A stretch of DNA of 64,000 bases from Amycolatopsis sp. GM8 (GCF_021653975.1 NZ_JAJKFK010000004.1:556936-620935), one strand, 5' to 3'; shown: positions 51,563-61,369, counted from the stretch's first letter. Notes: generated by a model not told the origin, from the letters alone. Program-made: numbers and translations.

Positions 51563-52279
51563 ATGACGAACACTTTGACCATTCCGTCCGGGTTCAGTGG
51601 CCCGGCCGGCATCGGCAACGGCGGCTACACGAGCGGCCGCATCGCCGCGTACCTGGACGGCCCGGTGACGGTCACGCTCCGCCGCCCGCCACCGCTGGAC
51701 ACGCCGATGACCGTCGAACACGACGACGCCAGCTCGGTCCGTCTCCTGCACGACGGAACGCTGATCGCCGAGGCCACCCGGACACCGGACGGCCCGGGGA
51801 TGGAGCTCCCGGGCACCGTGTCCCTGGCGGAGGCCGACGCGGCGGCCGGATCGGCGAAGTACTTCGCCGATCCGCTCTACCCCAGCTGTTTCGTGTGCGG
51901 GCCGAACCGAGCGCCGGGCGACGGGATGCGGATCTTTCCCGGCCCGGTGGGCGAATTGTGGGCGGCACCGTGGACACCGGATCCGTCGGTCGGCGACGCC
52001 TTCGGGCGGGTGCTGCCGGAGGCGGTCTGGGCGGCGCTCGACTGCCCCACCGGGATCGCCGCCGCCGAGGCCGCCCAGCTGACCGAGAGCATGCTGCTCG
52101 GCCGGATCACCGGCAGCGTCAGCGGGCTGCCCGCGGTCGGAGACCGATGCCGGGTACTCGCCTGGCCGGCCGCGCGGGACGGGCGCAAGCTCACCGCCGG
52201 GTCGGCCGTGCTCGGACCCGGCGGCGAAGTGCTGGCCGTGGCCACCGCGCTGTGGCTCACGACGGGGGTCGGCGCATGA
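51563..52279 (+). CDS. Hotdog-like putative thioesterase
   Basis: A 238-residue protein with two hotdog-like halves: one around GPVTVTLRRPPPLDTPMTVE and one around LTAGSAVLGPGGEVLAVATA. The centre contains CFVCGPNRAPGDGMRIFPG, a motif seen in uncharacterised actinobacterial thioesterase-like proteins. Function inferred, substrate unknown. A TAGCGT box lies 6 nt before the ATG (leaderless style). The LLM oxidoreductase gene starts inside its stop codon (ATGA). Confidence 0.65.
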   Translation: MTNTLTIPSGFSGPAGIGNGGYTSGRIAAYLDGPVTVTLRRPPPLDTPMTVEHDDASSVRLLHDGTLIAEATRTPDGPGMELPGTVSLAEADAAAGSAKYFADPLYPSCFVCGPNRAPGDGMRIFPGPVGELWAAPWTPDPSVGDAFGRVLPEAVWAALDCPTGIAAAEAAQLTESMLLGRITGSVSGLPAVGDRCRVLAWPAARDGRKLTAGSAVLGPGGEVLAVATALWLTTGVGA

Positions 52280-53244
52280 CCGCCCGGGGCGTGGCGCTGA
52301 CGCCGATGGAGACCCGCCGCGATGTCGTCGTCCGGGCCGCGGTGCTCGCCGACGAGCTGGGCTACGAGACGTTCGCGGTGCCTGAGGGCTGGGGGTTCGA
52401 CTCGACCCCGGTGCTGACCGAGATCGCGGTGCGCACCAACAGGATCCGGCTCGTCTCCGGCGTGCTGTCGGTCTGGGGACGCACTCCCGCGACGCTCGCG
52501 ATGACCGCCGCGACGCTGCACCAGGTCAGCGAAGGGCGTTACGTGCTCGGCCTGGGGGCGAGTACGAAGGCCCTCGCGGAGGGGTTCCACGACGTCCCGT
52601 TCTCGCGGCCGGCTGAGCGGCTGCGCGAGGTCGTGACGGCGGTGCGGACGTTGCTGCGGGGTGAGCCCGCCCAGCTCCGCGGCACTCGGTCGGCGCGCCC
52701 TTTGCGCCTGGGGCAACCGCCTGTTCCCGAGCTGCCGATCTGGATCGCCGCGCTGGGCCCGCGCACGATGGAGGTGGCCACCGAACTCGGCGACGGCTGG
52801 ATTCCCGCGCTGGTGGCCCGTGACCGCGTCGCCGGCTCGGCGGCCGAGCTGCGCGGGCGGCGTGAAAGCGCTTTCACGGTGGCGACCGGGCCGATCGCCG
52901 TCGCTGCCGAGGACCCCGGCATGGCCCGGGAGATCGCCGCGACCTGCCTCGCGTGGTACCTGAGCGCCATGGGCGACGTCTATGCCCGTTCGCTGGCCGG
53001 CCAGGGCTACGCCGACGAAGTCAGCGCTGTCATCGCCGCGAACCCGCGGCCCAGCCCGCGACACGGCACCGTCCCTGCGGCAGCCGACGGCCTCCTCGAT
53101 CAGCTCGCCGTCCACGGCACGCCGGAACAGATCCAGGCGCAACTCAAACCCTGGGACGACGCCGCCGACATCGTCTCGATCATGCTGCCACCGGGCCTGC
53201 CGTGGGACACCGTCGAAGCGACGATCCGGGCCGCGGCGGGCTAG
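52276..53244 (+). CDS. LLM-class flavin-dependent oxidoreductase
   Basis: A 322-residue luciferase-like TIM-barrel protein, probably F420- or FMN-dependent. Recognisable segments are ADELGYETFAVPEGWGFDST, SGVLSVWGRTPATLAMTAAT, GRYVLGLGAST and LPIWIAALGPRTMEVATELG. Translationally coupled to the thioesterase-like gene, so the two probably act on the same compound. Its stop TAG overlaps the stop of the convergent patatin gene in a shared CTAG. Confidence 0.88.
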   Translation: MTARGVALTPMETRRDVVVRAAVLADELGYETFAVPEGWGFDSTPVLTEIAVRTNRIRLVSGVLSVWGRTPATLAMTAATLHQVSEGRYVLGLGASTKALAEGFHDVPFSRPAERLREVVTAVRTLLRGEPAQLRGTRSARPLRLGQPPVPELPIWIAALGPRTMEVATELGDGWIPALVARDRVAGSAAELRGRRESAFTVATGPIAVAAEDPGMAREIAATCLAWYLSAMGDVYARSLAGQGYADEVSAVIAANPRPSPRHGTVPAAADGLLDQLAVHGTPEQIQAQLKPWDDAADIVSIMLPPGLPWDTVEATIRAAAG

Positions 53245-54164
53245 TTACCCGTGTCGAGAGCCGTCGCCATCGCGGCCGCGCCCAGATCGAACGCACGATG
53301 CAACAACGCCGGATCCACCGCGAGCCGCGACACCTCCGGCGCACCAGGCGGCACCACCACCTGCGCCAGCGAACCCGCCCCCCTCAGCCGCTCGTCGTCG
53401 GCGCGGCGGCGTTCCGGCCGGGCGCGCCAGGCGGCGAGGGCAGCGGGCGCGGTGCGGCGCAGAAAGGCCGTCACCGCAAGGTTTTCCACCCGCGGCGGTG
53501 GCCCGGCCCGCTCGTCGGCCCGCCGCGAGCGCAGCACCAGCACGTGTGTGCAGCCGTCCCGCAACGCGGTGTGGAACGGGATCGGCTCGGTCAACCCGCC
53601 GTCGAGCAGCCGCCGGCCGCCGAGCCGGACGAGAGGTCCGGCGAGCAGCGGCAGCCCGGCCGAACCGCGCAGCGCCAGCTTGAGCGACTCGGCGCCGGAC
53701 AGGTCCCGGGCCAGGTCCGTGACCTCGCCCGTGTCGGCGTCAGTGGCGATCGGGTGCAACCGGACAGGACTCGCCAGCACGCCGTCGAAGTCCAGCCCCG
53801 CCCACCGCTGGTACACCTCGTTCATCAGGAACTCCAGGTCCACCACCGGTTTCCGGCGCAGCGCGGCCCGCGGCCGGATGACATTCGGCAGCACATCCGG
53901 ATGCCACCAGAACGACGCGCCGTGCTCGGCCTTGCCGGACAGCAGCCACGCGCCGGTGATCGCGCCCATCGACGAGCCGTACACGTCGTCGAACAGCTGC
54001 GTGAACCCGCGCCGCTCCAGTTCGACGGCCATCCCGCTCGAATAGGTCCCCCGGCTGCCGCCGCCCTCGATCGCCAGCCCCAGCCGGTACGGATCGTCGC
54101 GCGCCCCCGGCACGCTGCCACCCTCCGCCCGCGCGCGCACCAGCTCCAGCACCGAAACGCTCAC
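53241..54164 (-). CDS. Patatin-like phospholipase
   Basis: A 307-residue lipid acyl hydrolase. The oxyanion hole is GGGSRG (34-39), the nucleophile elbow is GSSMG (S65) and the dyad aspartate lies in LLDGGLTEPIPF. No signal peptide, so it probably acts on membrane lipids from inside. The GTG at 54164 follows TAACCT (54171-54176) by 6 nt, giving a leaderless start. Divergent from the PLP decarboxylase gene with only 37 bp between starts. Confidence 0.9.
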   Translation of the reverse strand: MSVSVLELVRARAEGGSVPGARDDPYRLGLAIEGGGSRGTYSSGMAVELERRGFTQLFDDVYGSSMGAITGAWLLSGKAEHGASFWWHPDVLPNVIRPRAALRRKPVVDLEFLMNEVYQRWAGLDFDGVLASPVRLHPIATDADTGEVTDLARDLSGAESLKLALRGSAGLPLLAGPLVRLGGRRLLDGGLTEPIPFHTALRDGCTHVLVLRSRRADERAGPPPRVENLAVTAFLRRTAPAALAAWRARPERRRADDERLRGAGSLAQVVVPPGAPEVSRLAVDPALLHRAFDLGAAAMATALDTGN

Positions 54165-54201
54165 CAGCCGAGGTTATCCCGATCATCGCTAGTCTCGGGG
54201 C
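54165..54201. promoter_or_regulatory. Compact divergent promoter pair
   Basis: Between the patatin GTG (54164) and the decarboxylase ATG (54202), the two -10 boxes are TAACCT on the minus strand (54171-54176) and TAGTCT on the plus strand (54190-54195), each 6 nt from its start codon. Each -35 region would have to lie on or beyond the other gene's -10 box, so the promoters overlap and should compete for RNA polymerase. Confidence 0.5.
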
Positions 54202-55566
54202 ATGGACCTGCGTGAGTTGCTCGCCGCGACCGCGGCATCCGTCGCCGGCTACCGGGAACGGGCCGCCGAAGGCCCGGTTTTTCCCGAGACGAGCCCGGAA
54301 TCCGTACGGGACGCGCTCGGCGCGCTGCCGGACGGGCCGACACCCGCGGCCGAGGTCGTCGACGTGCTGACGAAGGCCGCCGAACCGGGGCTGGTCGCCA
54401 CCACGGGCCCGCGCTACTTCGGTTTCGTCATCGGCGGCGCGCTCGACTCGGCGACCGCGGCCGACCTGCTGACCACCGGCTGGGACCAGAACGGCTTCAA
54501 CGCGATCAGCTCCCCCGCCGCCGCGGCCGTCGAGGACACCGCCGCCGCCTGGCTGAAGGACCTGCTCGGGTTGCCGGCCACCGCCTCGGCCGGGTTCGTG
54601 ACCGGCGGGCAGGCCGCCAACACCGTGTGTCTCGCCGCCGCCCGCCAGCATGTGCTGGCACGTGCGGGCTGGGATGTCGAGCGTGACGGTCTCGCCGGCG
54701 CGCCGCGGATCCGGGTGCTCGCGGGCGCCGACCGGCACGCGACCATCGACCGCGCGCTGCGGCTGCTGGGCCTGGGCACCGGCGCGGTCGTGCCCGTGCG
54801 CACCGATGCCCAGGGCCGCACCGACATCGGCGAGCTCACCCGGCTGCTGTCCGAAGTGGACGGTCCGCGGATCGTGTGCCTGCAGGCGGGCGACGTCAAC
54901 ACCGGCGCGTTCGACGACTTCCCCGCCGCGATCGGCGCGGCGCACGCACACGGCGCGTGGGTGCACGTCGACGGCGCGGTCGGGCTGTGGGCGGCCGCGA
55001 GCCCGGGCCTGCGCCATCTCGTGGCGGGCGCCGAGGCCGCCGACTCGTGGTCCACCGACGGCCACAAATGGCTCAATGTGCCCTACGACAGCGGGTACGC
55101 GTTCTGCGCCCACCCGGACGCGCACGCCGCGGCGACCGCCCTCACCGCCGCGTACCTGATCGGGCAGGACGGGTTCCGCGCGCCGAGCGCGTTCGCGCTG
55201 GAGTCCTCGCGGCGCGCCCGCGGCTTCGCGACCTGGGCGGCGCTGCGGGAACTCGGCCGCTCCGGGCTCGCGGACCTGGTTGACCGGTGCTGCGCGCTGG
55301 CCCGCCGGTTCGCCACCCGGCTGGAGGACGGCGGCGTGACGATCGGCAACGACGTGGTGCTCAACCAGGTCCTCGCCGCGTTCGGCGACGACGAGCGGAC
55401 CCGGCGGGTGCTGGCCGCGGTGCAGCGGTCCGGGGTGTGCTGGATGGGCGGCACGACCTGGCACGGCCGCGAGTACATGCGGATCTCGGTCTCCAGCTGG
55501 CGCACCACGGAAACCGACATCGACCGCTCCGCCGACGCGGTGCTCGCGGCGTTCCGGGCCTGCTGA
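54202..55566 (+). CDS. PLP-dependent decarboxylase (group II)
   Basis: A 454-residue amino-acid decarboxylase-like enzyme. The PLP lysine is K289 in STDGHKWLN, with H179 (DRHAT) stacking on the ring and D257 (VHVDGAV) binding the pyridine nitrogen. It has the N-terminal helical region of aromatic-amino-acid decarboxylases. Substrate unknown. Probably leaderless (TAGTCT 6 nt upstream). It converges with an alpha/beta hydrolase gene 7 bp away. Confidence 0.9.
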   Translation: MDLRELLAATAASVAGYRERAAEGPVFPETSPESVRDALGALPDGPTPAAEVVDVLTKAAEPGLVATTGPRYFGFVIGGALDSATAADLLTTGWDQNGFNAISSPAAAAVEDTAAAWLKDLLGLPATASAGFVTGGQAANTVCLAAARQHVLARAGWDVERDGLAGAPRIRVLAGADRHATIDRALRLLGLGTGAVVPVRTDAQGRTDIGELTRLLSEVDGPRIVCLQAGDVNTGAFDDFPAAIGAAHAHGAWVHVDGAVGLWAAASPGLRHLVAGAEAADSWSTDGHKWLNVPYDSGYAFCAHPDAHAAATALTAAYLIGQDGFRAPSAFALESSRRARGFATWAALRELGRSGLADLVDRCCALARRFATRLEDGGVTIGNDVVLNQVLAAFGDDERTRRVLAAVQRSGVCWMGGTTWHGREYMRISVSSWRTTETDIDRSADAVLAAFRAC

Positions 55567-55573
55567 TGTGCTC

Positions 55574-56572
55574 CTAGCGCGCGGCCCCCACCTCGCGGAC
55601 GGCGTCGCCGATGACCCGGGCGAGCAAACCGGGGTCGTCGTGGTTGATGTGGTGGCTGGAGTGCCGAGCCCAGATGTGTGTCGCATTCGTCGACATCGTC
55701 AGGAACTCGGCTTGCAGCTCGCACCACACGGGGTACCAGTTCTCGCGCCGGACCGGGCCGGCGGTAACCACGGTGACCGGCATATCGCCGAGGTCACGGG
55801 CTTCGTCGCGCAGAGCCTCCCGGCCCGTGAGCACGCCTGTGAACTCTTGGACGACCGCACGCCGGTTGCGAGAACTCAGGTGAGTCGCGAGGTGTGCGTC
55901 GACCAGATCGGCGGGCACCTCGGTCTCCGCATCGCGGCGCAGATCGGGCGCCAGGCCAAGGGCAAGCTTCAGCCGCTTCCAGCCCAGGACACGCAGGCAC
56001 CAGCCGGCGGCACGCATCGCCAGTTCGATATCGCCGATGCTGGGGTCGACCTCGTGCAGCCGCTTGTTCTGGTCCTCATGGCTGGAGTCGACAAGGATGA
56101 GCCGGGCGACCCGATCACGATGGCGCGCCGCGTACAGCCGCGCGATGAGGCCGCCGACGGAATGGCCGGCCAGCACCACGGGGCCATCGATCCCGAGCGC
56201 GTGGACCAGCACGTCGACCTCATCGGCCATCGCGCTGATGGTGCGGGGCCACGGTCCCGGATCGCTCCAGCCGATCCCGGCCCGATCGACCACGATGGTC
56301 GTCGCGTCCGTGACGTCAGCGAGGCAACGCTGGACGCGAACCCATTCATCGGCGGGCGTGCTCAGCGCGGGCACGACGATCACCACCGGTTTCCCCGTAC
56401 CGGACCGGAAAACATGCAGCCGGCGGCCACCGACGTCGACCAGCTCGCCTGGTGGCGGGAACCGGCGGGTGTCGCGCCGTTCCGCCAGCCGCTGGTAGAT
56501 GGCGCTGGCCGCGGCCAATCCCACCGGAACCGCTGACAACGCGGCGAGGGCACGGCGGCTGGTCGATGTCAT
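55574..56572 (-). CDS. Alpha/beta hydrolase with N-terminal membrane segment
   Basis: A 332-residue hydrolase with nucleophile elbow GHSVGG, oxyanion region VVIVVPALSTPADEW and the histidine near HSSHHINHDDPGL. Residues 5-27 (RALAALSAVPVGLAAASAIY) form a hydrophobic anchor or signal. I chose ATG 56572 because GGAAGGGA lies upstream; the ATG 48 bp earlier adds residues without a ribosome site. Substrate unknown. Confidence 0.82.
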   Translation of the reverse strand: MTSTSRRALAALSAVPVGLAAASAIYQRLAERRDTRRFPPPGELVDVGGRRLHVFRSGTGKPVVIVVPALSTPADEWVRVQRCLADVTDATTIVVDRAGIGWSDPGPWPRTISAMADEVDVLVHALGIDGPVVLAGHSVGGLIARLYAARHRDRVARLILVDSSHEDQNKRLHEVDPSIGDIELAMRAAGWCLRVLGWKRLKLALGLAPDLRRDAETEVPADLVDAHLATHLSSRNRRAVVQEFTGVLTGREALRDEARDLGDMPVTVVTAGPVRRENWYPVWCELQAEFLTMSTNATHIWARHSSHHINHDDPGLLARVIGDAVREVGAAR

Positions 56573-56669
56573 GTCGAGTCCCTTCCTCGGTGCGGTTGGG
56601 CACCACGAAGGAATGGTCATGGCTCACTTCGACGTTGGGAATCCACCATCGGTGGCGTTCCACCCGAAC

Positions 56670-59600
56670 TCACTGCTCGATGAGGCGCAGCCATTCCCGT
56701 GGTGGGACGGTTCGCCAGTCGAACACGAACGGCGTGCCGTCGGCGAGCGCGGGTAGCCGGTGCTGGGCGAGATACGTGAGCACCGGCGAGCAGCGGACGG
56801 CGTCGGCGACCACGGTGTAGCTCAACGCAGGCCCGGGCACGCTCGTCCACCGGCGCACGAGCAGCGAAGTGATCTGCTGGACGGTCACCTCCCCGGTCAC
56901 CCACCGGCCCAGCAGCAGGTGCTCCCCCGGCCCGAGCGGTGCGTGTTCCCGCGCCCACTCGGACGCCGCCCGCGCCACCGGGTCGTCGGGCACCCCGACC
57001 GTTTCGGCGGTCAGCCGCGGCAGCACTGCCACGCAGTCGATCCCGCCGTCGCGGCGCCGCAGCACGGTGAACGCGTCCGGCTGCGCCCGCCACCACTGTT
57101 CGGCCAGCCGCGCAGCCAGCGTGCCGGCCTCCTGGTCGATCAGCTTGAGCACGGCCCGCTCGTCCGCCGGTGTCGCCGGTTCGGCCCGGGTGTCCGGGAT
57201 CGCCTCCCACGGCAGGCGCCCGCGATACCGGCTCAGGTAAAGGAAATCGAGCACCTCGCGGTCACCGGGGTCCTCCAGCAGCCGCGCCGCGACAAACCGG
57301 TAGACCCGCCGGTAGGCAAGCTCCGGCAGGTCCGCGGCGAGCGCCGCGCGCGCGACCGGATGCGGCACCAGGCCGTCCCCGCTGGTCTGCACGAACGACA
57401 GCCCGCGCAGCCATTCGAACAGCTCCTCGACGTTCGGCGGCAGCTCGGAAAGGCCGTGCCGCACCAGATCCCGCGTGGTCACCCGCGCGCACGCGAGCAC
57501 CCCGAGCGCCTCGCGATGCCGGTCCGAGGGCACCTCGTCCCTCAGCTGCCGGGTCAGCGACGCGATGACGTCGGGACCGATCCGCCACTGCGGGGCGGCC
57601 CGCACCGCGAGCACGTCGGCGACGAGCCCGAGCGCGAGCGGATGGCCGCCGGTGAACGCCAGCACGTCGGGGATCTCGGGGATTCCCCGCTGCCACAACA
57701 GGTCCGCCGCCTCGGACCGCGGCAGCGCGCGCACCGGCATCGTGCGCAGCGACGTCGACCGGTCGGCCAGCCATTCCGGTGCGGGCGCCTCGCGGCCGGC
57801 GACGACCAGGATCGCGCGTTCCGGCGCGCTCAGCAGGAACGTCTCGCGCAGCCACGTCTCCAGCGAGCCGATCAGCTCGGCGGTGTCCAGCACGAGCAAC
57901 CGCACCCCGACGGGCCACTCGGACGACCCGAGCGCGCCGCGGAACCCTTGCGGCGTCGGGGTGAACGTGCGGGCGTCGAGCAGCACGCACGACTCGCCGT
58001 CGGCGATCGCGTCCTCGGCGATCCGTTGCAGCAGCGTGGTCTTCCCGATCCCGCCGGACCCGTGCAGCCACAGCACCTGGAACGGCGGCTCCTGCGCCCG
58101 CCGCGCCGCCCGCAGGAACGCCAGCTCCTCGGCGCGCCCGGCGAACGCGCGGTTGCGGGCGGCCTGCAACCGGTCGGACAGCCGGGCGCCCCGCGGTTTC
58201 GGGTCGGCCAGCCGCGCGGCCAGCTCCTTCGCCCGATCGGTGCCCAGTTCCTCATACAGGGCAACGGCTTCGGCCCGGTGCTCGCGGGCACCGTCGCGAT
58301 CACCTGTGTGGTCCAGCAGCGCCGCCAGCTCGGACAGCGCCTGCGCCCGGTCCCACCGGTTCGTCGCACCGGTGAACTCCGCGACGGCGAACCGCAGCGG
58401 CTCGAGCGCCATGTAGTAGCGCGCGGCCCGGCGCCACGCCATGCCCTCATGCAGCGCCGCCTCGGCTTCCTGCAGCGGCAACGGGATCGTGGCGAACAGC
58501 TCCCGCGCGGCCCCGAACGTCGTGGCCGCGCGCAGCCAGTCCTCCAGGGTCTCCAGTGCCTGCCCGATCAGCTGGATGGTGAACGACTTGAGCATCCGGT
58601 AGGAGTCGGGATGGGCCTCGTCGCGGTAGAACTCGGCGTCCACCAGCACCGCCCGGTGCACGGCCAGCCCCTCGTCGGCCCGGCCGATGGCGCCCAGGAT
58701 TTCCCCCAGCGCGTTCCGGATCGTGCACTGCCCCAGCCAGAACCCGAGCTCACCGGACATCGCGACCGAGCGGCGGATGTGGTCGAGCGCCTCCTCGGGC
58801 CGCCCGAGCCGCATCAAGACCGCGCCGAGATAACCCAGCGCCCAGGTCTCTTCGCGGCGGTCACCGATCCGGGTCGCGAGCGCGAGCGCCTCGTCGAGCA
58901 GCGCGCGGCCGCCCTCGTAGTCGCCGAGGCAGTAATACCGCGCCCAGCCGACGGCGTTGAGCATCGCCGCCTCCTCGTGCCGGCAGCCCAGCGCGCGGGC
59001 CGCGGCGACGCCGAACTCGAAGACCTCGTCCCACGGCCGCTGCTGGACGCGGCTGTCGGAGTACCAGTGCATCGCCATGGCCAGGTCGAGCACTTCGCGG
59101 TGGCGCCCGGCGCGGGCGGCGGTGCCCTGGGCGGCCAGCCAGTTGCGGGCCTCGGCGTCGAGCCAGGCGCCGGCCTCCTCGCGGGTGGCGAAATGGCCGC
59201 CGGTGGCGCCGGCCGGGGCGTCCGGGAAGAACAGCCGGCCGGCTTCGGTGGCCATCGCGAGCAGATGGTCGACGACCACCTTCTCCTGCCAGTCGCCGCG
59301 GTCCTCCTCCGCCTTGAGCTGTTCCCTCGCGTAGATCCGGATCAGGTCGTGGTAGGCGTAGCGGCCCGGAACGGCCGTGGCCTGCAGGATGTTGACATCG
59401 ACCAGCTCGTCCAGGTACCGCCGCACCTCGGCCTCGCCGAGCCCGGTCGCCACGGCCGCGAGCGCGACCCCGAAGTCGGGGCCGGGCGCCACGGCGGCGC
59501 GGCGGAACACCAGCCGCGCCTCCGGGCGCAGCCGCCGGTGGGAGATTTCGAACGCGGGCCGCACCCGCAGGTCCCCGGCCGAGAGGGCGGCGAGCCGGGT

Positions 59601-60563
59601 GCGCTCGTCGCGCAGCTGGCTCACCAGGTGCGTCAGCGACCAGTCGGGCCTGCTCGCCAGCCGGTTCCCGGCGATGCGCACCGCCAGCGGCAGGTTCCCG
59701 CACAGCTCGACGAGTTCGGCGGCGGCGGCCGGTTCGGCGGCGGTGCGTTCGGCGCCGATGATCGACGCGACGAGGGCCAGCGCGTCACCGGGCGCGAGCG
59801 AGGTGAGTCGCACGATCCGGGCGGCGTCCAGCCCGGTGAGCGCGCGCCGGCAGGTGATCACCGTGAGACAGCCCGGCACGCCCCCGAGCAGCGGCCGCAC
59901 CTGGTCTTCGTCGGCGGCGTTGTCCAGCATGATCAGCAGGCGCCGCCCGGCGAGCAGCGCGCGGTAGAGCCCGGCCTGCTCCTCGACGGTCTTCGGGATC
60001 CGGGCTGCCGGCACGGTGAGCGTGCGCAGCAGCGCGTCGAGCGCGGCGCGCGGGGTGAGCGGCTGGTCGTCCATCCCGCGCAGGTCGACCGAGAGGAACC
60101 CGTGCGGGAAATGCGGGCTCAGCGCGTGCGCGGCCGCCCGCACCAGCGCGGTCTTGCCGACCCCGGGATGCCCGACCACCGACACCACGGCGCCGTCCGG
60201 CGCGTCCGCCGCGGCCTCGGCAGCTTCCCGCAGCAGCGCGAGCTCACCGGTGCGCCCGACCAGGTCCGCGACCGCCGCCGGCAGGGTGCCGATCACCTGT
60301 CCCGGTTCGCGACGGCGGCGGCCTTCCCTTGCGGCGGCGAGGAAAGCCGTCCGGTCCGGCCCGTCCAGGCCGAGCGCGTCGGCCAGGACCTCGGTGGACC
60401 GGCGCTGTGCCGTGCGGGTCCGGCCGCGTTCGAGATTGGACAGGGTGCGCACGCTGATCCCGGCGGCCTCGGCGAGCTCGCTCTGGGTCAGCGTGGCGGC
60501 ACGCCGGTGCCGCCGCAGCAGCTCCCCGAACGTGGTGCCCGCCTGGTCTCCGCTCCCGTTCAC
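56670..60563 (-). CDS. XRE-NB-ARC-TPR regulator with a second P-loop NTPase module
   Basis: A 1297-residue protein. Order: XRE HTH (11-66), first STAND-type NTPase with Walker A GHPGVGKT (131-138), Walker B LLIMLDN (209-215), GNLPLAV (289-295) and HDLIRIYA; about ten TPR-like helices (480-790); then a second NTPase with GRAEELAFL, Walker A GSGGIGKT (835-842), LLVLDTAE (889-896) and GHPLAL (973-978); and a C-terminal 300 residues of unclear fold. The first half is like common actinobacterial XRE-NB-ARC-TPR regulators; joining a second complete NTPase module is unusual. The GTG start follows TTTAAT by 8 nt. It may sense a metabolite or invader; target unknown. Confidence 0.85.
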   Translation of the reverse strand: MNGSGDQAGTTFGELLRRHRRAATLTQSELAEAAGISVRTLSNLERGRTRTAQRRSTEVLADALGLDGPDRTAFLAAAREGRRRREPGQVIGTLPAAVADLVGRTGELALLREAAEAAADAPDGAVVSVVGHPGVGKTALVRAAAHALSPHFPHGFLSVDLRGMDDQPLTPRAALDALLRTLTVPAARIPKTVEEQAGLYRALLAGRRLLIMLDNAADEDQVRPLLGGVPGCLTVITCRRALTGLDAARIVRLTSLAPGDALALVASIIGAERTAAEPAAAAELVELCGNLPLAVRIAGNRLASRPDWSLTHLVSQLRDERTRLAALSAGDLRVRPAFEISHRRLRPEARLVFRRAAVAPGPDFGVALAAVATGLGEAEVRRYLDELVDVNILQATAVPGRYAYHDLIRIYAREQLKAEEDRGDWQEKVVVDHLLAMATEAGRLFFPDAPAGATGGHFATREEAGAWLDAEARNWLAAQGTAARAGRHREVLDLAMAMHWYSDSRVQQRPWDEVFEFGVAAARALGCRHEEAAMLNAVGWARYYCLGDYEGGRALLDEALALATRIGDRREETWALGYLGAVLMRLGRPEEALDHIRRSVAMSGELGFWLGQCTIRNALGEILGAIGRADEGLAVHRAVLVDAEFYRDEAHPDSYRMLKSFTIQLIGQALETLEDWLRAATTFGAARELFATIPLPLQEAEAALHEGMAWRRAARYYMALEPLRFAVAEFTGATNRWDRAQALSELAALLDHTGDRDGAREHRAEAVALYEELGTDRAKELAARLADPKPRGARLSDRLQAARNRAFAGRAEELAFLRAARRAQEPPFQVLWLHGSGGIGKTTLLQRIAEDAIADGESCVLLDARTFTPTPQGFRGALGSSEWPVGVRLLVLDTAELIGSLETWLRETFLLSAPERAILVVAGREAPAPEWLADRSTSLRTMPVRALPRSEAADLLWQRGIPEIPDVLAFTGGHPLALGLVADVLAVRAAPQWRIGPDVIASLTRQLRDEVPSDRHREALGVLACARVTTRDLVRHGLSELPPNVEELFEWLRGLSFVQTSGDGLVPHPVARAALAADLPELAYRRVYRFVAARLLEDPGDREVLDFLYLSRYRGRLPWEAIPDTRAEPATPADERAVLKLIDQEAGTLAARLAEQWWRAQPDAFTVLRRRDGGIDCVAVLPRLTAETVGVPDDPVARAASEWAREHAPLGPGEHLLLGRWVTGEVTVQQITSLLVRRWTSVPGPALSYTVVADAVRCSPVLTYLAQHRLPALADGTPFVFDWRTVPPREWLRLIEQ

Positions 60564-60625
60564 TGCGGACCATTAAACCGGCACCCGGGGCCCTGCCCAC
60601 GGCGGCACGGCGTGCGCCGGACCCC

Positions 60626-61303
60626 TCAGCTGACGAGGGCGGGACCCAGCGGCGGGAACGGCCGCTTCGCGCCCATCGCGGTCAGCGCGACGTTCACAAA
60701 AGCGCAAAAACCGAGCAGCGAGAACACCAGGATCACGTACCCGGCCGCCTTCAGGATGTTGACGTCACCGGTGCGCGCCCCGGTCGCGGCGAGCGCGAGT
60801 GCCACCACGACGAGCCCGACGACCGCCGGGTAGATCGCGGGCAGCCGCAGGGTCGGTATCAGCAGGAACAGGAACAGGGCGCCCCAGGCGATGAAGAACA
60901 GTTGCTGGGTGGCCGATACGTCCGCGGCGGCGACGCCGTACCAGTTGTGGCCGAGCCCGACCAGCAGCGCGCCGAGGCTGAGCCAGAACCCGGCGAACGT
61001 GCCGGTGATGCCGGCGACCATGGTCTGGGCGAGCAGCGCCGCCCAGATGGTCACGACCGTCAGGAACAGGCCGGTGCCGAACACGACGATCGGCACGACG
61101 GCACCGAGCGCGGTCGCCGGCACGAACCCGATCAGCGCCATCCCGAGCGCCAGGGAGCCGACGGCGAAGATCGGCAGCCCGATGATGAGCGGATCCCCGC
61201 CCGCGCCGACCACGATGCCGGTGGGTCCGGTCCGCTCGACCATGGAGCGCACCTCGCTCGCGGTGGGGGTTTGGGTGGCCTCGTTGCTCTGCAGTTGTGA
61301 CAT
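60626..61303 (-). CDS. GPR1/FUN34/YaaH (SatP) family acetate/succinate transporter
   Basis: A 225-residue membrane protein with six helices. The family motif appears as GDPLIIGLPIFAVGSLALG, with ITGTFAGFWLSLGALLVG and FFIAWGALFLFLLIPTL further on. Proton-coupled uptake of acetate or succinate is the known activity; the NPAPLGL motif of typical members is altered to GDPLIIGL, so specificity may differ. GAAGGTGG precedes the ATG. A palindrome lies 67 bp upstream. Confidence 0.85.
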   Translation of the reverse strand: MSQLQSNEATQTPTASEVRSMVERTGPTGIVVGAGGDPLIIGLPIFAVGSLALGMALIGFVPATALGAVVPIVVFGTGLFLTVVTIWAALLAQTMVAGITGTFAGFWLSLGALLVGLGHNWYGVAAADVSATQQLFFIAWGALFLFLLIPTLRLPAIYPAVVGLVVVALALAATGARTGDVNILKAAGYVILVFSLLGFCAFVNVALTAMGAKRPFPPLGPALVS

Positions 61304-61369
61304 GGCGATCCACCTTCGACTGGGCAGTCCCTATCGGATCGATTAGAGACCTGCCTGCTCGCGGCGCGC

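Noticed and set aside
53241-53244. Shared CTAG providing both stop codons of the LLM and patatin genes
   Set aside because: CTAG is its own reverse complement, so it gives a stop on both strands by chance; nothing suggests selection.
56760-60833. A 1357-codon plus-strand open frame opposite the large regulator gene
   Set aside because: It is the antisense shadow of a gene with clear HTH and P-loop motifs; its own translation is low-complexity.
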